A stretch of DNA of 64,000 nt from Mixophyes australis (taxonomy: Eukaryota > Chordata > Amphibia > Anura > Limnodynastidae): NCBI GenBank assembly GCA_036250195.1, contig JAVHZZ010000004.1:321744628-321808627 (forward strand), written 5' to 3'. The notes beneath the pieces were generated by a model. That model had not been told where the DNA came from and did not search any database. It saw only the letters and a program-made list of their open reading frames with translations. The position numbers and the translations under genes were made by a program. The number at the start of each line of letters is the position of its first letter. The first letter of the stretch is position 1. Positions 59,424-64,000 of this stretch are shown in pieces.

Positions 59424-60713
59424 GATGTAAGTCTAAACATTTGTAAACCACTGTTGATATGTGCATGAATGTGTGCTTGTATGCATGTGTCTGTGTGTGT
59501 TAGGGACAAAATAGAGATTCTAAGCTAAGCTTGGCAAGGAAATGTTGCCTAAAAAGTATTTGGAAAGCACTGCATAAATGTGTTTTGCTATATAAACGAT
59601 AGCAGATAAAAGGATAGAAACAGCAGTTGATTTTTTAAGGAGCATAATTTCTCATCAAATTAAAAAGCTCATTTTCTAATATTGTACTATAATGGAAAAC
59701 TGTTTAAAACATGTCTTTAAAGCCAATTGCTAGTTACCAATAAATTGTTCATCAAGTAAACAAATGTTTCATAGTAATATGGTCACAGTTGTTCCAGGTC
59801 TAGCTGCAATGTTCTAATATGACTGATCATGATTAATCAGGCTGTTTGGCAAGCAAATATAGTGTTTCCTTTACCTTGTTTTTTATTTACTATTAATATT
59901 ATTTGCTATGCTCCATACCGCAAACATCTGTGGTCCATAGATCTATTACTTTTTGATGGACTATTACATGGATGGAGTAATTGGCGTGATCAGTAAAACT
60001 AATAATCAGACTGAAACTTTAAAAAAATAAGCTAAGTCACATGACTTTAAGCATAATTCCTACCAGGGAAAACAGTGTTTTTACAAGGGATAATATTTTT
60101 GTTAAACAAGACCATTTAATTTTTGGGACCATGTATCCATGTCCTGCATTTAAACATGCAAATGGAAATAAAACACCTAAACCCGCAACAAGACAATTCT
60201 GCAAGCTATTATGCACAATAAATACTGTAGCCAATGAAATGCTGAGAACATTATTTAGGCCACCTCCTCCTGGTCATAATTGACTCTGCAATTTGGGTAT
60301 GTGTATCTATTTACTCATTTTTATGATTTATGTTTTGGCAATCCAGTAAGTGTTTTTTTTGCTCCCTATTTATAGTATTTAGGTATTAAGAATTTTGGGA
60401 ATTATGAGAAGGATTAGGGAAAGCAAAGAGATAGCTGAAGTTCTTTGGTGCAATAATACTGAAAATTAAAAGTTTAATGTTATTTGCCATAATTATGCTG
60501 ATAAAGCACTGGAGCAGTTCATTCTAATCTACTCATGACAGATGCATTCCTAACTAGCTAAATGTGATGTGTGAAAAGTAAAGCCAAGGTATCATGGCTG
60601 AACAAAGAAAAATATCTGGTGCTAGAAAGTAAATCTAGACTAAATAATAAAGTTCGGATCCTGATCGCAGCTGTTCTTAAGAGGAATGTCAACCTCTGTA
60701 CAATAAAACACTC

Positions 60714-61556
60714 AAAAAGAAAATATGAACAGCACAGAAATGAATCCCACTAATACAAATAAAAAAAAATATGAATAAATATAAATTAAATAAGAATAGT
60801 TTATATTAGCTCATATATTTTAGCTGAATATTATAAGTGAGAGATCCAATGATAAAAGAACATATTTAATTGCAATCAATCATAAAATAATATATAAGAT
60901 TCACATAAGAAAAAGGGAAATACAACTATCAGGTGACAACAGTACTGTTCTAATGACAATCAAAAAGTATATAAGTATACAAGCACACACAAGTAATAAA
61001 TAGTCAGACACAGCATATACAGGATCAATAAATTGAGCAGCTAATGCCAAGGACTATATAACCATAGAAAACACATCTGTTCCCATAAAACCTCCATGAT
61101 CCTCTGTCCCTTAACAGCAATTAATAAGACTGTATAATGGCAATGAATACAGCCTTTTTCAGTGCCATTAAGGGACAGAGGTTCATGAAGGTTTTATGTG
61201 AACAGTTGTGTTTTCTATGGTTATCTAGTCCTTGGCTGCTCAATTTATTGATCCTGTATATGCTGTGTCTGACTCTTTATTACTTTGTGTGTTTATATAC
61301 AAAGTTTTAATTGCCATTAGATCGGTACTGTTGTCACTTGATTGTGGTATTTGCTCTTTTCTTGGGTGTATCTTATGTATTATTTATTGATTGATTGCAA
61401 TTAAATGTGTTCTTTTATCATTGGATCTCTCACTTATAATATCAAGCGAAAATGTATGAGCTAATATAGGGTATTTTTCTTTGGTTGTATATTTATTTAT
61501 GTTTATTTCATTTTTATCAGTTGTATTCATTTCTGCGCTGTTCATTCTTTCTTTTT
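60714..61556. repeat. 843-bp foldback element in GABRA6 intron
   Basis: The left arm (60714-61130) and right arm (61141-61556) are inverted, diverged copies: GAACAGCACAGAAATGAA, AAGTGAGAGATCCAATGATA, TACAGGATCAATAAATTGAG and ACCATAGAAAACACA each recur in reverse. The loop is only about ten bases, so the transcript could form a long hairpin. Confidence 0.85.
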
Positions 61557-62562
61557 AAAGGTATCGTGGTTGGCCATACAATGTCTCTATTTAACATTTG
61601 CCAATTGCATGGTACTGCTTCCGTTTATCTGTGACTTTCTTTAATTAATCATTTGTTTTTAAACTTTAAATTGACCTATAACTATAGTGAGAGATTTATT
61701 TATTTATTTATTACATGGTGCATACAGGACTGACCATGTTCAATAAGCATAACACACAACTGGTCTATGTTCTGCCTGCTTAGCATCCCATCCCGCCTGT
61801 ATGTCACCACACCTGGCTTTGTATACAAGTATGGTGCACTGAGAGCTATGATGTCCAGGAGCAACATAGAGACACAGCTCTGCCTAAATTGCTATAAGAG
61901 ATGTCAGAGCTGTGTCTTTCTACCATTGCATCCCTCCTCCACATCACAGGTCTCAGCCAGGGGTGAAACAGCGCATAGTCGGGCCACAAGACAAGAATTA
62001 GGGTATGGATATGGTAGTGATGTTGTAGGCTACCAGACACACCACTCTGGTCTGAAAAGAGCACTGAGGGGGCCACTTCTGAGCATGTAAGGTCCGGTGC
62101 ATGTGCAAGCACTGCTCAGAACAGGGGTCTGGAGGAGGGATGCGTGGGCCTCATGGTGAAGGTGCGGGTATGTTAGGGAGAGGGACAGCCTCATTGTTAG
62201 TCCTCCTTATCTACAGGCCACACAGTTGCTACATGCCACCCAGTGTAGTTACACCTGCTCTCTGTGCTCCTTACGATCATGTAATATTTATTAAATAAAA
62301 ACTCAAGTCACTTTGGTGAGCGACCTGTTTAATCTTTATTATAGTATTTAAAAAAATAAATGCATAACACAAAGCAATGTAATGGGATCATGTTCAGTAG
62401 TCAAATCTTGCTACGCGCGTAATGCCCTATACCTTTGTTTAAAGTGAACACATGCCTAAATGCTCAGTAGTAAAATATCCTGGGCAAGTGAATTAAAATT
62501 TTGGAAACAACAGAATGTTACAATTATATTTATCATGTGAAACAATGTACTTTTCAGATTTA

Positions 62563-63597
<1,035 letters not shown>

Positions 63598-63908
63598 AAC
63601 AGCACTGGGGTCATGAGTTCAATTCCCGGCCATAGTCTTAGATGTGTGGAGTTTATATGTTCTTACATGTTCTCCCCGTGTTTGCGTGGGTTTCCTCTCG
63701 GTGCTCCGGTTTCCTCCCACACTCCAAAAATATACCAGCAGGTTATATGGCTGCTATCAAATTGACCTTAATCTCTCTCTCTCTGTCTGTGTGTGTATGT
63801 TAGGGAATTTAGACTGTAAGCTCCAATGAGGCAAGGACTGATGTGAATGTGTTTTCTGTACAGCGATGCGGAATAAGTGGCGCTATATAGATAGCTGATG
63901 ATGATGAA
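63598..63908 (+). mobile_element. tRNA-type SINE, 5'-truncated, antisense in GABRA6 intron
   Basis: It begins just before the B-box-like GAGTTCAATTCC (63615-63626), runs through GTTTGCGTGGGTTTCCTC and GCTCCGGTTTCCTCCCACAC, and ends TGGCGCTATATAGATAGCTG followed by ATG repeats. It is the same family as 16258 and 26103. Confidence 0.85.
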
Positions 63909-64000
63909 TGTATTATGCATAAACAATTATAAACATTGAACAGTGTAAATTTATTCATTGGTTATGATTACATTTAGATGGTACTGTGCTAATGTGATAA

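Overview
This is vertebrate nuclear DNA, most likely from a frog (inference). The window holds split exons with splice sites and an AT-rich background full of nested transposons. There are no compact operons, ribosome-binding sites or CRISPR arrays. The one host gene I can support is on the minus strand at the right end: the last two coding exons of the GABA-A receptor subunit alpha-6 (GABRA6), at 62596-62849 and 58098-58388. They are separated by a 4.2 kb intron and have good splice sites. In tetrapods the cluster order is GABRB2-GABRA6-GABRA1-GABRG2, so the left ~57 kb is probably the GABRA6-to-GABRA1 intergenic interval. I see no GABRA1 exon in it.

Region by region. 1-8783: an L2-like LINE split by a young minus-strand Ty3/gypsy element (2115-8605, target duplication ATGCA). 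The element keeps gag, protease, RNase H and integrase but has lost reverse transcriptase, the end of the chromodomain and 271 bp of one LTR. 8917-13186: small hAT-type MITEs, a piggyBac-like remnant and one MITE nested in another. 13830-17544: a second LINE copy, a tRNA-type SINE and a Helitron-like insert in an AT repeat. 19883-23930: a four-level nest containing a 100-bp tandem array, transposon ORFs and a foldback insertion. 24.5-28.3 kb: SINE/LINE remnants in otherwise unremarkable DNA. 29.8-35 kb: a decayed hAT element with a recognisable transposase C-terminus. 35.1-36.9 kb: a dead Tc1-like element. 36954-39596: a hAT-type element with an exact 8-bp duplication that carries three minisatellites. 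43.3-45.4 kb: an element with long inverted ends, split by a solo LTR. 46.7-49 kb: a three-level MITE/LTR nest and a hAT MITE. 52-58 kb: a third LINE copy and further MITEs. 58.1-64 kb: GABRA6, with a large foldback repeat in its intron.

The mobile elements record an order of insertion: LINE before gypsy, Harbinger-like MITE before MITE, MITE before LTR-like repeat. The most informative element is the gypsy copy. It shows an apparent self-priming arrangement, a canonical -1 frameshift heptamer between gag and pol, and four covarying hairpins in each LTR. I found no new gene system beyond this. The remaining intergenic stretches contain no coding region I can support.
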